Positions 23,803 to 37,221 are shown, numbered from the stretch's first letter. The stretch is DNA of 64,000 bases from Antilocapra americana (GCA_007570785.1 ML661885.1:18088000-18151999); one strand, 5' to 3'. Numbers and translations are program-made. Notes: generated by a model not told the origin, from the letters alone.

Positions 23803-24132
23803 TTGAAAAGAAGGGAAGTAAAAAGCAAAGGAGAAAAGGAAAGATATGCCCATTTGAATGCAGAGTTCCAAAGAATAGCAAGGAGAGATAAGAAAGCCTT
23901 CCTCTGCAATCAGTGCAAAGAAATAGAAGAAAACAATAGAATGGGAAAAACTAGAGATCTCTTCAAGAAAATTAGAGATACCAAGGGAACATTTCATGCA
24001 AAGATGTGCTCAGTAAAGGATAGGAATAGTAGGGACCTAACAGAAGCAGAAGATATTAAGAAGAGGTGGCAAGGATATACAGAAGAACATTACAAAAAAG
24101 ATCTTCATGACCCAGAAATTACAATGCTGTGA
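23803..24132 (+). pseudogene. BovB linker region open stretch
   Basis: 109 codons of the segment between endonuclease and RT, including ERYAHLNAEFQRIARRDKKAF, FKKIRDTKGTFHAKM and RNSRDLTEAEDIKKRWQGY. It ends at a TGA at 24129-24131 before the 'ITHLEPDILECEVKRAL' segment, which resumes one base over in the stretch beginning at 24129. A single small deletion near 24125 ('acaatgctgtgatc') explains the shift. Not a separate gene: it is part of one broken polyprotein. Confidence 0.8.
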
Positions 24133-24280
24133 TCACTCACCTAGAGCCAGACATCCTGGAATGTGAAGTCAAGCGGGCCTTAGGAAGCCTCACTACAAAC
24201 AAAGTTAGTGGAGGTGGTGGAATTCCAGTTGAGCTATTTCAAATCCTGAAAGATGATGCTGTGAAAGTGCTGCACTCAGT

Positions 24281-25444
24281 ATGTCAGCAAATTTGGAAAA
24301 TGCTGCAGTGGCCACAGGACTGGAAAAGTCAGTTTTCGTTCCAATCTCCAAAAAAGGCAATGCCAAAGAATGCTCAAACTACTGCACAATTGCCCTCATC
24401 TCACACACTAGCAAAGTAATGCTTAAAATTCTCCAAGCCAGGTTTCAGCAATACGTGAACCATGAACTTCCAGATGTTCAAGCTGGTTTTAGAAAAGGCA
24501 GAGGAACCAGAGATCCGAACACCCAATGGATCATTGAAAAAGCAAGAGAGTTCCAGAAAAACATCTATTTCTGCTTTATTGGCTATGCCAAAGCCTTTGA
24601 CTGTGTGGATCACAATAAACTGTGGAAAATTCTGAAAGAGATGGGCATACCAGACCACTGGACCTGCCTCTTGAGAAATCTGTATGCAGGTCAGGAAGCA
24701 ATAGTTAGAAATGGACATGGAACAACAGGTTGCTTCCAAACAGGAAAAGGAGTACGTCAAGGCTGTATATTGTCACCCTGCTCATTTAACTTATATGAAA
24801 AGTACATCATGAGAAACACTGAGCTGGAGGAAGCACAAGCTGGAATCAAGATTACCAGGAGAAATATCAATAACCTCAGATATGCAGATGACACCACCCT
24901 TATGGCAGAAAGTGGAGAAGAACTAAAGAGCCTCTTGATGAAAGTGAAAGAGGAGAGCGAAAAAGTTGGCTTAAGGCTCAACATTCAGAAAACTAAGATC
25001 ATGGCATCTGGTCCCATCATTTCATGGCAGATAGATGGGGAAACAGTGGAAACAATGGCTGACTTTATTTTTATGGGCTCCAAAATCACTGCAGATGGTG
25101 ATTGCAGCCATGAACTTAAAGGACGCTTACTCCTTGGAAGAAAAGTTATGACCAACCTAGACAGCATATTAAAAAGCAGAGACATTACTTTGACAACAAA
25201 GGTCCATCTAGTCAAGGCTATGGTTTTTCGAGTGGTCATGTCTGAAGGTGAGAGTTGGACTATAAAGAAAGCTGAGTGCAGAAGAATTGATGCTTTTGAA
25301 CTGTGGTGTTGGAGAAGACTCTTGAGAGTCCCTTGGACTGCAAGGAGATCCATCAATTCCATTCTAAAGGTGATCAGTCCTGAGTGTTCATTGGAACGAC
25401 TGATACTGAAACTAAAACTCCAATACTTTGGCCACCTGATGTGA
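24281..25444 (+). pseudogene. BovB reverse transcriptase, 387-codon open frame, catalytic Asp lost
   Basis: Longest open frame in the window. Order by residue: fingers (SNYCTIALIS, 32-41; GFRKGRGTRD, 69-78), motif A FIGYAKAFDCVDH (99-111), motif B GVRQGCILSP (157-166), YADD (201-204, at 24881-24892), then thumb/C-terminal segments KVGLRLNIQKTKI, LGRKVMTNLDSILKSRD and ELWCWRRLLRVPWTARR. In motif A the Asp present in the copies at 1826 and 62490 is Gly (GGC at 24581-24583). By analogy with other RTs this is the metal-binding Asp, so the enzyme should be inactive despite being open. The first 15 residues are out of the family frame, so the annotated start is not a real initiation site. The frame ends at TGA 25442. 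Confidence 0.88.
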
Positions 25445-25656
25445 ACAGCTGACTCAGTTGAAAAGACCTTGATGCTGGGAAAGATTGAGGGCAGGAGGAA
25501 AAGGGGATGACAGAGGATGAGATGACTCAATGGACATGAGTTTGGGTGGACTCCGGGAGTTGGCGATGGAGAGGGAGGCCTGGCGTGCTGTGGTTCATGG
25601 GGTTGCAAACAGTCGGACATGACTGAGCGACTGAACTGAACTGACCATGTATATGA

Positions 25657-26439
25657 AAACCTATCACATCAAACACTTGACTTCATGCATATGTTATCAT
25701 TTAGGTTGAAGCTGAATTTACTTAGTGTTACAATATGAGTAAATAAAAGGAAAATTGTTCAATAAATATGTTATGGAGTTCAAGTTCATACTGCTTGACT
25801 CAGGGCAGGCCAATAAATTGAGAGATGACTTGTTGAGGCAAGAAACAGTTACTTTACTTGGAAAGCCAGCAGACAGGAGATGGTGGACTAGTGTCCTGAA
25901 GAACTGTCTTGTCCAAGTCTGGATGCAAATTTGTTTTGAAGAACAAAATGAAGAAAAGTAAGGAGGTAAAATAAAAAGCTGGTAAGTTGATGCAAATATT
26001 TCAGGCCAGACTCCAGAAAAGTTGTGTTAATTTCTTTTTTCCTACAGCCATTCACAAGTGGCCCTGCCCAGAATGTTTCCTGTGAGCTAAGCAAAGGTAT
26101 TTTAGCTTAATGTTCAAGCATGGGAGGCAGGGTTGCTGGAGATGTGCCATCATGTATACTTTAAGCTATAGGCAACATCCCTTTACTGATTATCTGGTAG
26201 TAAAAGGCGTAGAACACAAATGTTTAAGTAAAAGAAACCGATGCATTGCAGAGAATTAGTTCTTTCCTATGACAAATTCACTTTATATACTCAATCCCAT
26301 TGGTAGTTTTATATGGCAAAAGCTGTGAAGGCACTTTACAAAAATCTGCAGACTCGGAAACTTGGCTGCATTAGTCCTAAGAGGCCCAAGCAGATCGTAG
26401 ACGGTTGGCTTATTGTAATTTTGTGCTTTCTACCATAGG
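25657..26439. other. Unassigned DNA, possible old repeat
   Basis: About 25790-26200 has moderate GC content and the style of an old LTR or other repeat ('cttgttgaggcaagaaacag', 'atcatgtatactttaagcta'), but I cannot name a family. No coding domain. Confidence 0.3.
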
Positions 26440-26655
26440 CATCCCAACGTGGCTTAGTGGCTAAGTACCCGCTTGCCAAGCAGGAGACCTGGGTTCGATC
26501 CCTGGGTCAGAAAGATTCCCCGGAGAAGGAAATAGCAACCCACTCTGGTATTCTTGCCTGGGAAATCCCATGACAGAGAAACCTGGAGGGCTACAGTCCA
26601 TGGGATCTCAAAAGAGTTAGACATGACTTAGTGACTAAACAACAATAACAACTTT
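26440..26655 (+). mobile_element. Bov-tA SINE, sense, well-kept pol III promoter
   Basis: The tRNA-like head retains box A 'tggcttagtgg' (26450-26460) and box B 'ggttcgatccc' (26492-26502) with normal ~32-bp spacing. The body ends in 'gtgactaaacaacaataaca'. Of the SINEs here it has one of the cleanest tRNA-derived promoters. It is a SINE and not a tRNA gene: no acceptor stem pairs downstream. Confidence 0.92.
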
Positions 26656-29600
26656 CTCTTACATCCCTCTAATGCCACTTTCCAAAGTTTTGGAGACTAT
26701 CTTTGCTCTTTAATGTTCACCAATCTTTCACCAAGACACAGAAAAGTGTGTTGATGATGTTTGTTTTGCCTGTTTGTATGTTTGAATTTATCATTATTAA
26801 TATTCCTGCTAGCTTTGCTTCTCTGGAGAATACAACATACATAGTCCCTTCAACACTAATGGGTTGTCTACCCTACTGAAGTTTACTGGGACTTTGCCCT
26901 ATCTCTAAAAATTGATCTGACAACATAGGCAACACCACCACACAGGAACTGACAGTCAGTGACAGTTATTGGGAGGAAGTAAGGGCAATGCAATATAACA
27001 CTAAATAAAAATCTTTCTCAGAAATGCATCTGCAAGTCTACAAAAGCCTTCATTGTTTTAGGAAACATTGCTTCATTAATAGACTGCAGTTTTGAAGCTG
27101 AATTCAGCAATATTTTGAAAAATTCAAGTTCTCTTCATTAAATTATTTGTATCTGAGTTTTAAGAGATTTTTTTAAAGGGGTCATTTCACCACAACTTTT
27201 GTAGATAGGGTAATTGAAATTCATTATCTTCTCAGCTCTATTCCCAGACTAGCTTTAATCAAAGGGAGTTTTATACTGAAGACATACAATTTCTATTTAA
27301 TTAGATGGTCTAGGGCATATAGATGAGCTAATATTTCTAGAGGCATCTCTAAGGCTCTTTACAAGGGCCATTGTGTTTTACAGTGTCACAGAAAAAAAGA
27401 GAAGTTAAATCATGATTTTTACTAGGGCTTTAGAAAAAAAAAGCAATTGCCTTGCATTGTAAACAGGATTATTCAACCCCTTCTGCCTTAAGCAAAAAAT
27501 ATAAAGGAAGCTTTCAATCAAGTTATTACCTAAAGGTTCAGAATATTCTGTTTTTGGAAGATGGAAACCTAATGCATTACACAGATAAATTTAAAAATAA
27601 TAGGTAGATGCTTAAGGAGTATTATAAAGCAAAAGGACCAACCTGATTTCAACAGTGGCTAAAGACAGTTGAGCAATTTGGTTGAGTTTCTCAATTTTTA
27701 TATTTGTGGGTTATCTATTTATGATTCTCTGTTTAAGGTAATTTTAGTAAAAGATGCAGATGATTCTAAATCAATATTAAATGGAGTTTGATAAATGAGG
27801 CTCTCTGCATTCCTCAAACAGTTTCCTGGATTTCCTTAAAATGCCCTACCATTGCCGTAATATGAGGGATGCTCACAAAATCGGTAATAAACATGGATGC
27901 TTTCTGTGAATGATGTTTTCTGTCTTGATGTTTTAATCCAGGTGTTACTCTGATCATAATCATTTTGGAATTCTCTTTGACTTCCAAAGTTATGAGAATA
28001 AATCCAAAACAATGTTTATGTATTAGAGACCAATTGAATCTTCAGATTTCATTAAATTGGCCCTCAAGCATGTTTCTTCTTCTTTCTCTTTCTTTATATC
28101 TGACCTACAGATGTAATTTTGTTTTGATAGGAGAGCAAATGCAATATTTTTGGTACTATAGTAGCCTCTGGTGTATTGTCATGCTCAGCATTGTCTTAAT
28201 CTTACTAGAGATAAACTCAATCTTTTAGCGCAACAGTCTTGCTAACTTTAATCTAAAAAAAAAAAGAAAGAAATCTTTATTATGAAAAGAAAATTGGCTT
28301 TTTTTCTTATTTAATACCAACATAAAATATGGAGGAAAACTCAATATGTTGTATTAGCCAATAAATCAACTCCAATTTTTGAGCACTTAGTATGTATCAA
28401 TAGCCATTCTACAAGAAACATATACAGTATTTCCAGCTGTTAATAAGCTACTTTTTGGTTTCAGATATAGCAATAAAGTATAATAAGATAAATTGATAAT
28501 ATATTAAAATAATTTATTACTGAAAATTAGATTATCTGGACAAAAGCTATGGAAGCTTTGAAATTAAGATTATGACAAGAACAGGTGGAGGCAAGTTACA
28601 TAGGGAGAGGAAATATACAAGAAAAGTAAAGAAAGAGAGAAGAGGAATAGAGGTTTTCCCATAGTGAAGATCGTAGAGCTGAGTTAAGGAGTGTCTCAAA
28701 TGCTAAACTGACAACCACATCACTAAAAATGAATGTAAATTCCTTAGCCACATGCCAGAACAACTGCAGAACCACTATGAGGTAGTTATTATTGGAATTT
28801 GAATTTGCTTCCACTTGATGGTGCTATTTTATTACCCAAGATTTGCTAGCTAAAATTAATTGATTAGATTTAGAAGTATTCCGATGTAAATTGTCCTTTT
28901 TCACAAATAAAATAAATATTAACACTAATGTACTGGCAAATTATCAGACTACTTAAAACTATAAAAATAGCAAAGGAGATACCAACTAAGTATAAATAGA
29001 TGAGATATAAAATATAGAACTAATTACATCTGTTACGTCTATATTTATTTGTTCCTAAAACAAACCTATAACATATTCCATATTTTGCTATAAAATTTAC
29101 CTGCCTATCATTTTTTTCCTTTGTGTTTCTTCTAGAAAAACAAAGTTCAAACCATTGATTTGGCTGCCTTCAGTTTCATTCAACTCATCATCTTAAATGG
29201 CAAATCATCTTTATTTTATTCTCCTTTATATTTTTACTTTTGTTTGTCTTGTATTCAAAAATGCATATTCATATCTGAAAATTTGGGTAATGCAAAGGAG
29301 TAAAAAGGACCAGAAAAGTCAAAACTGGTTCATTGATTCACTTCTCAGATATTTACCCAACACTCTCCTCAGCACTGGCAACTCAACAGCCATTCAAATG
29401 CCCTAGCTAACCTCAAGTCACCAGCAGTAGCAGAGGAAGCAAACATACAAGCTGGTATTTCAAAGTGGAGTAATCTGGACACTGCAGGAGTACAGAGAGC
29501 TGTGCAAGCTGTGTATAGGGAAGGTTTTCAACAGGAGGCAACATACAAACTGAATCTAGCAGTTTGACCTTTTTCTCTTCTTTCTTTTGTTGGTTTGTAG

Positions 29601-29950
29601 GAAGGAGGGAGTGAAGTAGGTGTTTTGATTGAAAGTTAGGTGAGAGGAAATATTTAGGTAGGAGATTGGAGCCCAGGGCTTGAAACACTTGTGAAAGGGT
29701 TGGGCTTGACTAGGCAGAGGTGCAGATCTCACCTTCTCAGAGATGATAATCAATCTTTTTGGTGTGGGAGAAGGCAAGGTGGAAATGATGGAGATAAATA
29801 TTGGATAATGTCTCCTTGAGAGGAGTAATGAAGATCTGAAGTAATCCTCAAAAGAAATAGGGGAGTGGCTCAATCAAGAATTATCACAAAGGATTATCCT
29901 GGAAGTTGAGGATCTAACTGAGATTTTAAAAGATTAGTTTGCAGTGATCC
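26656..29950. other. Long AT-rich stretch without recognised elements
   Basis: Only low-complexity A runs (for example 28256-28272). No repeat landmark or coding domain seen in 3.3 kb. Confidence 0.4.
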
Positions 29951-30009
29951 TTGTTCTTGTCTTGTTTAGTCACTAAGTCCGATTCTTTGTAACCCCATGG
30001 ACTGCAGCC
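29951..30009 (-). mobile_element. Very short Bov-tA SINE stub, antisense
   Basis: Only the 3' terminal ~50 bases of the SINE ('tagtcactaagtccgattc' to 'ccccatggactgcagcc') between copies of 'gtgatcct' (29944-29951 and 30010-30017). The flanking repeat suggests a genuine, extremely 5'-truncated insertion and not a later deletion. Confidence 0.7.
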
Positions 30010-30688
30010 GTGATCCTGATAATTATTGTTACTGTGTTTCATGAGGAATATTGGTTAAAAAAAAGATACATGGTTGGCATGTAAAACCTGGTAGCTTTTA
30101 TTATTATCATAGTAGTATTAACTCATTGTTTTGGCTTTAACAAGTTAATCCAAAAGTGTGAAAAATCAAGAGAGTGGAAAATTTACTTTTCTCAATTATA
30201 AACTGGAATGGTAGTAGAAGAGTTGACTGTCTACCTTATTTTTAACAACTCTAGAATTAATGTGAACTAAGGTATGCTCTTTTAGGGAATTTTTCTCATT
30301 AATAGAATATTTCTTCATCACATTATCTTCCCAAAATGTTCATAATAAAAATTCCATTCGTCAATTCTACATCTTCAAAATCTACCAGTCTATCAAGTTT
30401 AAGTTTAGCTTATACCCCCTGCATGAAGGATTCCTTATGTCTTCACTTACTGCTTGAAATCCCAATTCAGACAAAATAGCTCTTCCTCACATAAATATTA
30501 AGAATTTTATTATATTTAGTTAATTTTAAGATGGAGTATGGTAGTGAGGTTAGTAGTGAAGAGACCTAATTTCCTCTGCTATCTATAAACACATTTAGGA
30601 TTAAATGCTAGTCTATCCAGCTTTATACTGCCCAGTGCAAACCATGTACCCAAGCCCTTTTAAATCAATCAAAACTTTAAAAATATTA
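30010..30688. other. Unique AT-rich DNA, nothing recognised
   Basis: No repeat or gene signal. Confidence 0.4.
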
Positions 30689-30897
30689 GGGCTTCCCTGG
30701 TGGCTCAGGTGGTAAAGTGCCTGTCTGCAATGCAGGAGACCTGGGTTTGATCCTGGGTTGGGAAGAACCCCTGGAGAAGGAAATGGCAGCCCACTCCAGT
30801 AGTCTTGCCTGGAATATCCCATGGATGGAGAAGCCTGGTAGGCTACAGTCCATGGGGTCGCAGAGTCGGTCACAATTGAGTGACTCCACTTTCTCTC
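30689..30897 (+). mobile_element. Bov-tA SINE, sense
   Basis: Close to canonical: 'gggcttccctggtggctcag', 'atgcaggagacctgggtttg', 'gaaatggcagcccactcc', 'ctacagtccatggggtcgca'. The tail is a CTTT/CTCT run. 'tcaatcaaa' at 30665 and 30900 may be target-related, but the left copy is 14 bases from the element, so I do not call a duplication. Confidence 0.93.
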
Positions 30898-33800
30898 TTT
30901 CAATCAAAGTGCAGAGAAACATGCATTCTATGAAATACTGTGTCAGTTTCCAACCATCCACACAGTGAAAACTATAGTTGTCAACATAGCTCTCTGTAAG
31001 TTTTGAGACAGGCTAATAATATTCTAATGTATAGGAAGTACACACTACAAAACATGTTTGTTATTAGTCCCCTTCATTTGAAAAGGCAAAGTATTAGTGC
31101 CTTCAGGGGACAAGTTAAAATCTATCTTAAGACTATTATAAGTTTCCTCTTGGCACTAAACTTGTTTATGTGATATCAAATTGAACTGTACTTTTTATTC
31201 TTGTTCAAGTGTCTAGGAATAATCTGTAATTTCATACAAAACCAGGTCAGTCAGTTCTGATTTGTCCATTTCCAACTGATTGATTTTTCCTTAATAGTTT
31301 TATTATGATAACAGGTGTATCTTATATCAAATGTGAATATTTGGTCCAACAAATGCACTTTAATTTCCAAAATTAGGAAAGACTATAAAAGGAAATTTCA
31401 TATAGCTTTATCATTAAAGAAAATTTAAATGTATTTAAACTATAACTTGTCAAAAGATAAAACACAAAACACAAAAACCTAAATTTAAACATGGAGTTTT
31501 ATATATTAGAATAGAAAAGATTTTTTTTCTTTTTATCTTTTCAATAATGTCCTTGGATTGTAATTTTACCATACTACCATAGAATCTTTGCCTTTGGGTT
31601 TCTACCTGCTTTCCACAACTGGAGCCAATACTTTCAACTTATCAGTCATATTTTTTAGATTGGAATAAGCAGACTGTGGAAAACAACAGGGATATTTTGA
31701 ATAATCACTGTGGCACATTGGGAGAATTGTTTGGGTAAATTGGCACAGCATTCACCAGTTCTGTTTATATTATTTGCCCACTGATTTCGTTACTGTATTT
31801 CTTTTTGTTTAATATACAGAAACAAGCTCAGGCACCTGCAGAGAACCTCAAAATCAAGCAGGCCTCCAACTACTGAGAAGCAATTTGCTTGGATTTTCTT
31901 AATTCAAATAAAAATTTATTTTCTCCGGTTTTTCAAGGTATATGGCACAGCATGCTCAGTTTCTACAAAATTTCATCCGAATAGTGTTGCAGTGACAGCG
32001 TTGGTTTTTCAAGTAAGATTGCTCTGAGAAGAAGAAAAAAAGCAGCATTCTTCTCCTTGAAAACGCTTACATCTCCCAGGCCACCCAGGTGGGTCTGACT
32101 CTAGTTTCCTGAGGAACAGCAGCATAACCTAGTGGAAAGACCCTGGGCAAGAGCCCAAAGATTCACGTTCTCAAGTCTAATCTTGAGACTGCTAATCACT
32201 GATTCAGGCTATCTTTCTAGTACAGGGTGAACTAAATAACTGGTGTAATAAACTCACTGAGAGAAAATAGAAATTGCTTTTTGTCATAAAGAAGTGAGTA
32301 TGTCAGATGGAACTTAAAAAAAAAACAAAACATGATCTGGTTAACATTGTCAAGTGAAATTATAAGGTCAATCATATTCTAAACATTTGCTTTTCACCTC
32401 AGAAAAATAATATTGTTCACATCTATCTGAGAAACTTAAAACTGTGGATAAATGGCAAATATAGATTTAAATGAATTTTATTTGTCATAATAACTCATGT
32501 TATATATATAACTTCTTTCATATTTTATTTTCTAACTATTTTCAATGTGTATGCATACGTATGTGTGTGTAATATATATAATCATAAGTGCACATTAAGT
32601 CACATAGTACATTTTCTCAAATTTAAATCTCCAAACTTTATTAGGTTAATACTTAGGGATATCTTTTAAACCTGTCACTTAACACACATTATAATTCTTG
32701 GTAAATAGCTTAATTTTATGTGATCTAGAAATTTATCTATATAAGTTACTGCAAAATATTTATCTGCATTGGGTAGTACAGAAAAAAAATGCAACACAAG
32801 TGAGAGGGAAAAAATAAAAATATATATATGTATATTCTAATGTTCTTTTTTAAATCAGGAAATAGATTTAGAAAGTTTATTTTTAATTTTATGCCATTAG
32901 AATTATTTTATAAATGCAAGACAAAAATATAAGGACATTGGAGATTGAAAATGAAATTATGTTGTAGTTCTAAATCTCAAATCCTATCTATATATGTTAA
33001 GAAAAATAAACAGCAACATTAGCAATCATGAATATTCTATACTTAATCTATGAATCCAATTGAGATATATTGGCTATCTCATTTCTGGATGAAGAATTTA
33101 GGAGTAAAACATGTTACAGTATCAGCTAACAAATACAGCATGAATAGAAGAAGTCCCTTTCAAATTACAGCAATCACCCTTGCCATTTTTATCCCTTTTG
33201 GATGTATCTTTAGTCCGTGGTTCTTAATTTCACTGGGATTAATTTGCCAGCATTCTGAAGACACTTATCTTATTTTCTGGAATTCAGAAAGGGATCAGCC
33301 TCCACACAATCTATTTCACTTATCTTTCAGAACAGCAGCACATGATGAAAGGAGATTCATGTTGAATGAATATATTTGTCATTGTCCGTGGTGCCTAGAT
33401 TATATGAATATGACCTAGATGATTTCTTTTTCTTAACACAATGGGACATACTTATGCATAAATAAATCCTATGCAATATCCTTCTTACCAATTCCCATTT
33501 TTAGTCATAATTGATATCCTCACCTTGATCATATGCTATTTGCTTTATAAGAACATTTTCTTAATTATGAAAGAAAAAGTTGAGCTTCATACGAACAAAC
33601 ATTTTTAAGCCATTAAAATATCCATTTGAATTCATTAATTTTTGAACGCAGATTATAATTACAAACAGCCTTGCTCATTCAGTCTTTTTAGTTGTCAAAA
33701 TTAGTGTTATTATATATACATATATATATACACACATATAAATTATACACATATAATTTATATGGTAGAGAACTAAAGGTAAGATAAATATTTCTAAATA

Positions 33801-36800
33801 CTCTGTCCTTCTTTTCACATAAATGAACCTCTTTTCATTGAGTTTTCTTCATTTTCTAGATAAAAACGAAGAGAGCAAGTCAGAAACAAGCAGACTCAAT
33901 AAAATATAAATCAGGGCTAAACTTGGGAAATCTTGATAGAAGCAACTTCTCAGGAGTGACAATACAGGGAACACATTTCACTTTTAAACTTTTTTCCATT
34001 AGTTTTTTGACAGGAGTACACTAGTTCAGCTTTAATGAGATTCTAGTGTAAAAACTTCAGGGCTAAATAAAAGAAACAAATCAAAAGGACCGAATGATTG
34101 CCATTTAATGTGAGAGAATGAAAGTGCAAACAATCATTGTGTGACATCTAGCTGTGCGAGCCACGGCAGAATGACAGGTAGAACAATTCAAAGTTACTGA
34201 TCTAAAGACGGAATAACAGCTTATATGTTTGAAGTGCTTAGAAGATGAAGAAATAAAACAGACTCTGAGATAAGACATGGTTAAACCTCTTAAATTCCAT
34301 GCCCTATTGTCAGTATCATTTGAATGGTTTTGCACACATTTTTTTCCCTGAAATCATGTGATTGAAGGAATTAATTTTAGAGCTTGTTTTATGGTTTTAT
34401 TCTCTAGGCTTCAGACAATTTTTAAACTAAATATAATATCACATATAATATGCTTGAATAATCAAAAATATATTTTGCTGGTTTTCTCATCTGTGTTGTC
34501 AGCATTCACTTTTGGTGTTATACTCATAGGTAAACTTCATGCAGCTTTGATTTAAAAGCAGTCTGACTATTTCCACACTTAAAAATAGTATTAATTTCAT
34601 CTTTTACTTATTTTTATTTCAGAAAGTAAAGACAATCACCAGTTCTTTCTTGCAATAAGCCTTTTTATCAGTGAAATAACCCATTCTAGTTACTGCTGGA
34701 AACAATAATCTGTAATTGCTGCTTTCAGTCCTAATTTGGCCTGTCCTTACTTTTTCATCTCAATCTAATCTAAACCTATTTGAGCAAATAAAATGATATT
34801 TACCTCATCCTCTGTTACAAGCTTTCAAGATTACAGGCTTCAGGAAAAATCAATACAAAATACCATCTTAGCAGCAGGTTTGTGCTCAGTAAGAATGTTA
34901 ACTTTTTCCCCCAGTATATCTGACTCTCAGCTATCCTGGAGTGAAAGCAGAACTCATACCATTAAAAAGAGAAAAAAGATTTAAAAATAAAAAAAAAAGG
35001 AAGAAAGAAAAACAAAACCACTTCAGGGATACACTTGGTGTTGGGTTAGTGGCAACTTTCAGGTTACAAACCAAAGTGGAGTGTGTGGTCAAGCTCCCAA
35101 CCTTTAACTCCTGTTTCTGCATGACACATCTTACAGAGTTCACAAAAAGGAGGTTCTTGACCTCGCAGAAGGTTTTTTCAGACTCAAATACCATCTTCAT
35201 TTATTATTTATTTGCTTCAAGCAGTTGGGACTTGGGGTATCATCATACCTGACTGGTTGATTTAAGGAAGTGGCCACCTCTCTGTGGGGGAATCTCATGA
35301 GAATAAAATCCTATTACTTTCCAAAAAGATTACTTCATTTACTTCCCAGAATAAGCTTTTGATGAAAACATTAGAATGTTGAGTTTGTAAACAACCAGGA
35401 ATTCTCAGAAGTATTGCCCTTTTTTTTTGATGTTTCAAATGGAAGCTTATTTTGGGTTTGTTTCTTTTTTTTGGTTGGGGTCTGGGGGAAGTGTGGTGCA
35501 AGGAAGGTATGTGTGTTTTTTTTTTTTTTAAACTTAGGACTTAGTGAACACAAATAGGTTAGTTCTTCTAAGAAGACCTTGCTAGAATATTGAACTGTGG
35601 CACATGGATGTACTTTAGTGGTCTAAAAGGTAGGACTCTTCCCTCCTTGTCAAACTTCTGAAAGAAATTAGCTCTTGCCTCCATTAATTTCTCTTGATTT
35701 TTGAGTGGACTCAGTTTTGAAGAACTACGGAGAAAGTTTAGTTTGTCTCTATAGGGTCTTAAGAAGCATGATTAGAATACTTTAAAAAAGAAAAAAAACT
35801 GTAGACAAAAATTGTTGAAAAAATAACATCATCCTTTTCCCCCATCCCTTATTTCAATAAGACAAGTAGAGAAAAATGTCTGGCAAATATTTTTCTCTAG
35901 GTATTATAACAGAGTGATAAACACTATAGAATTCTCAACAAATTTTTGAATAAGGAATATGTGCTATCTCTTCCATGCTTAATTGGTGTTACTTTTAAGA
36001 ATATCATATGGATACAATTAAATAAACTACTACTTTAAAAGCTAGTAGTGAAAATACTATTCATTTTCATAATATAGATAAATTCCATTGTAACAAGTAC
36101 TATTATGGAACTGTTTCTAATTCAACAGTATTTAATATTAGAAAACACATTTTTCAAGATGTTCTTACTGAGAATTACTACTCTTTATATAAAAATGATT
36201 TTAAAATTTCAAATGGTATAGTTATATAGTGTCATTACATTGTATGACTCATTAATTGATATTTATTGCTATAAAATTGATTAAATCCCATTTTCTGGTA
36301 ACATATTATTTTATATTAAGAAAAACATGTTTTCAGTGATAAACTCAGGTTAAAAATGTTTCAGCCTTAATTTGTTGCATAGTTAGTTTCAGGAATATTC
36401 AGTTCAGCAAAATAATGCAGTGAAGCAAAATAATCTTGAATATCCATTGGTTCTTGCTGTGATGTAATTTTATATATGCATTTATTATCTAATTTCTAGG
36501 CAAACACAGGGAAAGCATTTTCAAAATTCTCCAATATGAATTTATGTATCATCCCCGAATAATCCTATCTGAAAATATTCATAAAATCATATACAAAATG
36601 TTGGCTAAACATACAATATATCCATATTGAAAATTCTGAAACTAAAATATGGAAATTTTAAAAATTGCTTAAAGAGAGAAAATATTATGGGTTTATAATT
36701 ATTGTCAACCATTATATTCTCATTATTAGAAACCAATGATAAGCAGAATAGAAAATATAAACATACATACACATTTTTAAAATTTTATTCTACTATGTGT

Positions 36801-37221
36801 ATACACAGTGTAATCTCTTATTGAAATGCACTGAGTCTTAATATAAATCTAAATGCAGAATAGTAATTTCTGTGATTCTTTCTGAAGTCTTGATCTCATT
36901 TGACAAATTTCATCTCTGCATTATTTGAAACAATCAATAAAAATGGTTAAATCACAGGAACTTTTGGTAAAAATGTTGCAAGTAATACATAAGAATTTTT
37001 CACATACCATAGTTTAACTACAAAGTCAACCATTACTTTGAAGGCCATCACTTCTAAATTCAGTTGATCATTGTATCATAAAGGCATAAAGAGTAGCTTT
37101 ATATATTAAGGAAAATAGCTATCATTTGAGAGACATTTTAGTGCTCCTGCATTTACTCTTGCCATGATTTTGTTGTTGTTACAGAACTTACTCATTAAAT
37201 GTGGAAAGCAGACAAAAACAT
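30898..37221. other. Longest stretch free of recognised young repeats
   Basis: 6.3 kb of AT-rich DNA with no Bov-tA, BovB, CHR or L1_BT sequence. Minor items: TA-rich runs near 32820-32835 and 33711-33768, and A-rich 34975-35020. 35030-35300 and 31980-32130 are less AT-rich. The 122-codon open stretch at 33050-33418 shows no domain. Confidence 0.45.
33711..33768. repeat. TA/CA-rich simple repeat
   Basis: Imperfect TATATA, ACACA and TATAATT units. Confidence 0.85.

Larger units (their letters stand above)
23435..25643 (+). mobile_element. BovB LINE, 5'-truncated, perfect target duplication
   Basis: About 2.2 kb starting inside the endonuclease domain ('gaaatcggattgactatatt') and ending in 'ctgaactgaactg'. 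The 13-bp repeat 'accatgtatatga' at 23422-23434 and 25644-25656 is identical on both sides, marking a complete, relatively young insertion. The linker (23803-24132) and RT (24281-25444) are largely open, the best-preserved coding of any copy here. TGA at 24129-24131 closes the linker frame. Confidence 0.95.

Noticed and set aside
24985..25620. 211-codon open frame on the minus strand
   Set aside because: It is the antisense of the BovB RT 3' half. Similar antisense frames recur over other BovB copies (2230-2583, 63113-63463) because of shared sequence, not separate coding.
26440..26520. Possible tRNA gene (box A and box B present)
   Set aside because: The sequence continues as a Bov-tA SINE and no cloverleaf closes; it is a tRNA-derived SINE head.
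33050..33418. 122-codon open frame on the + strand with a hydrophobic stretch
   Set aside because: No recognisable family. The hydrophobic part is what T-rich codons produce. No promoter or conserved context.
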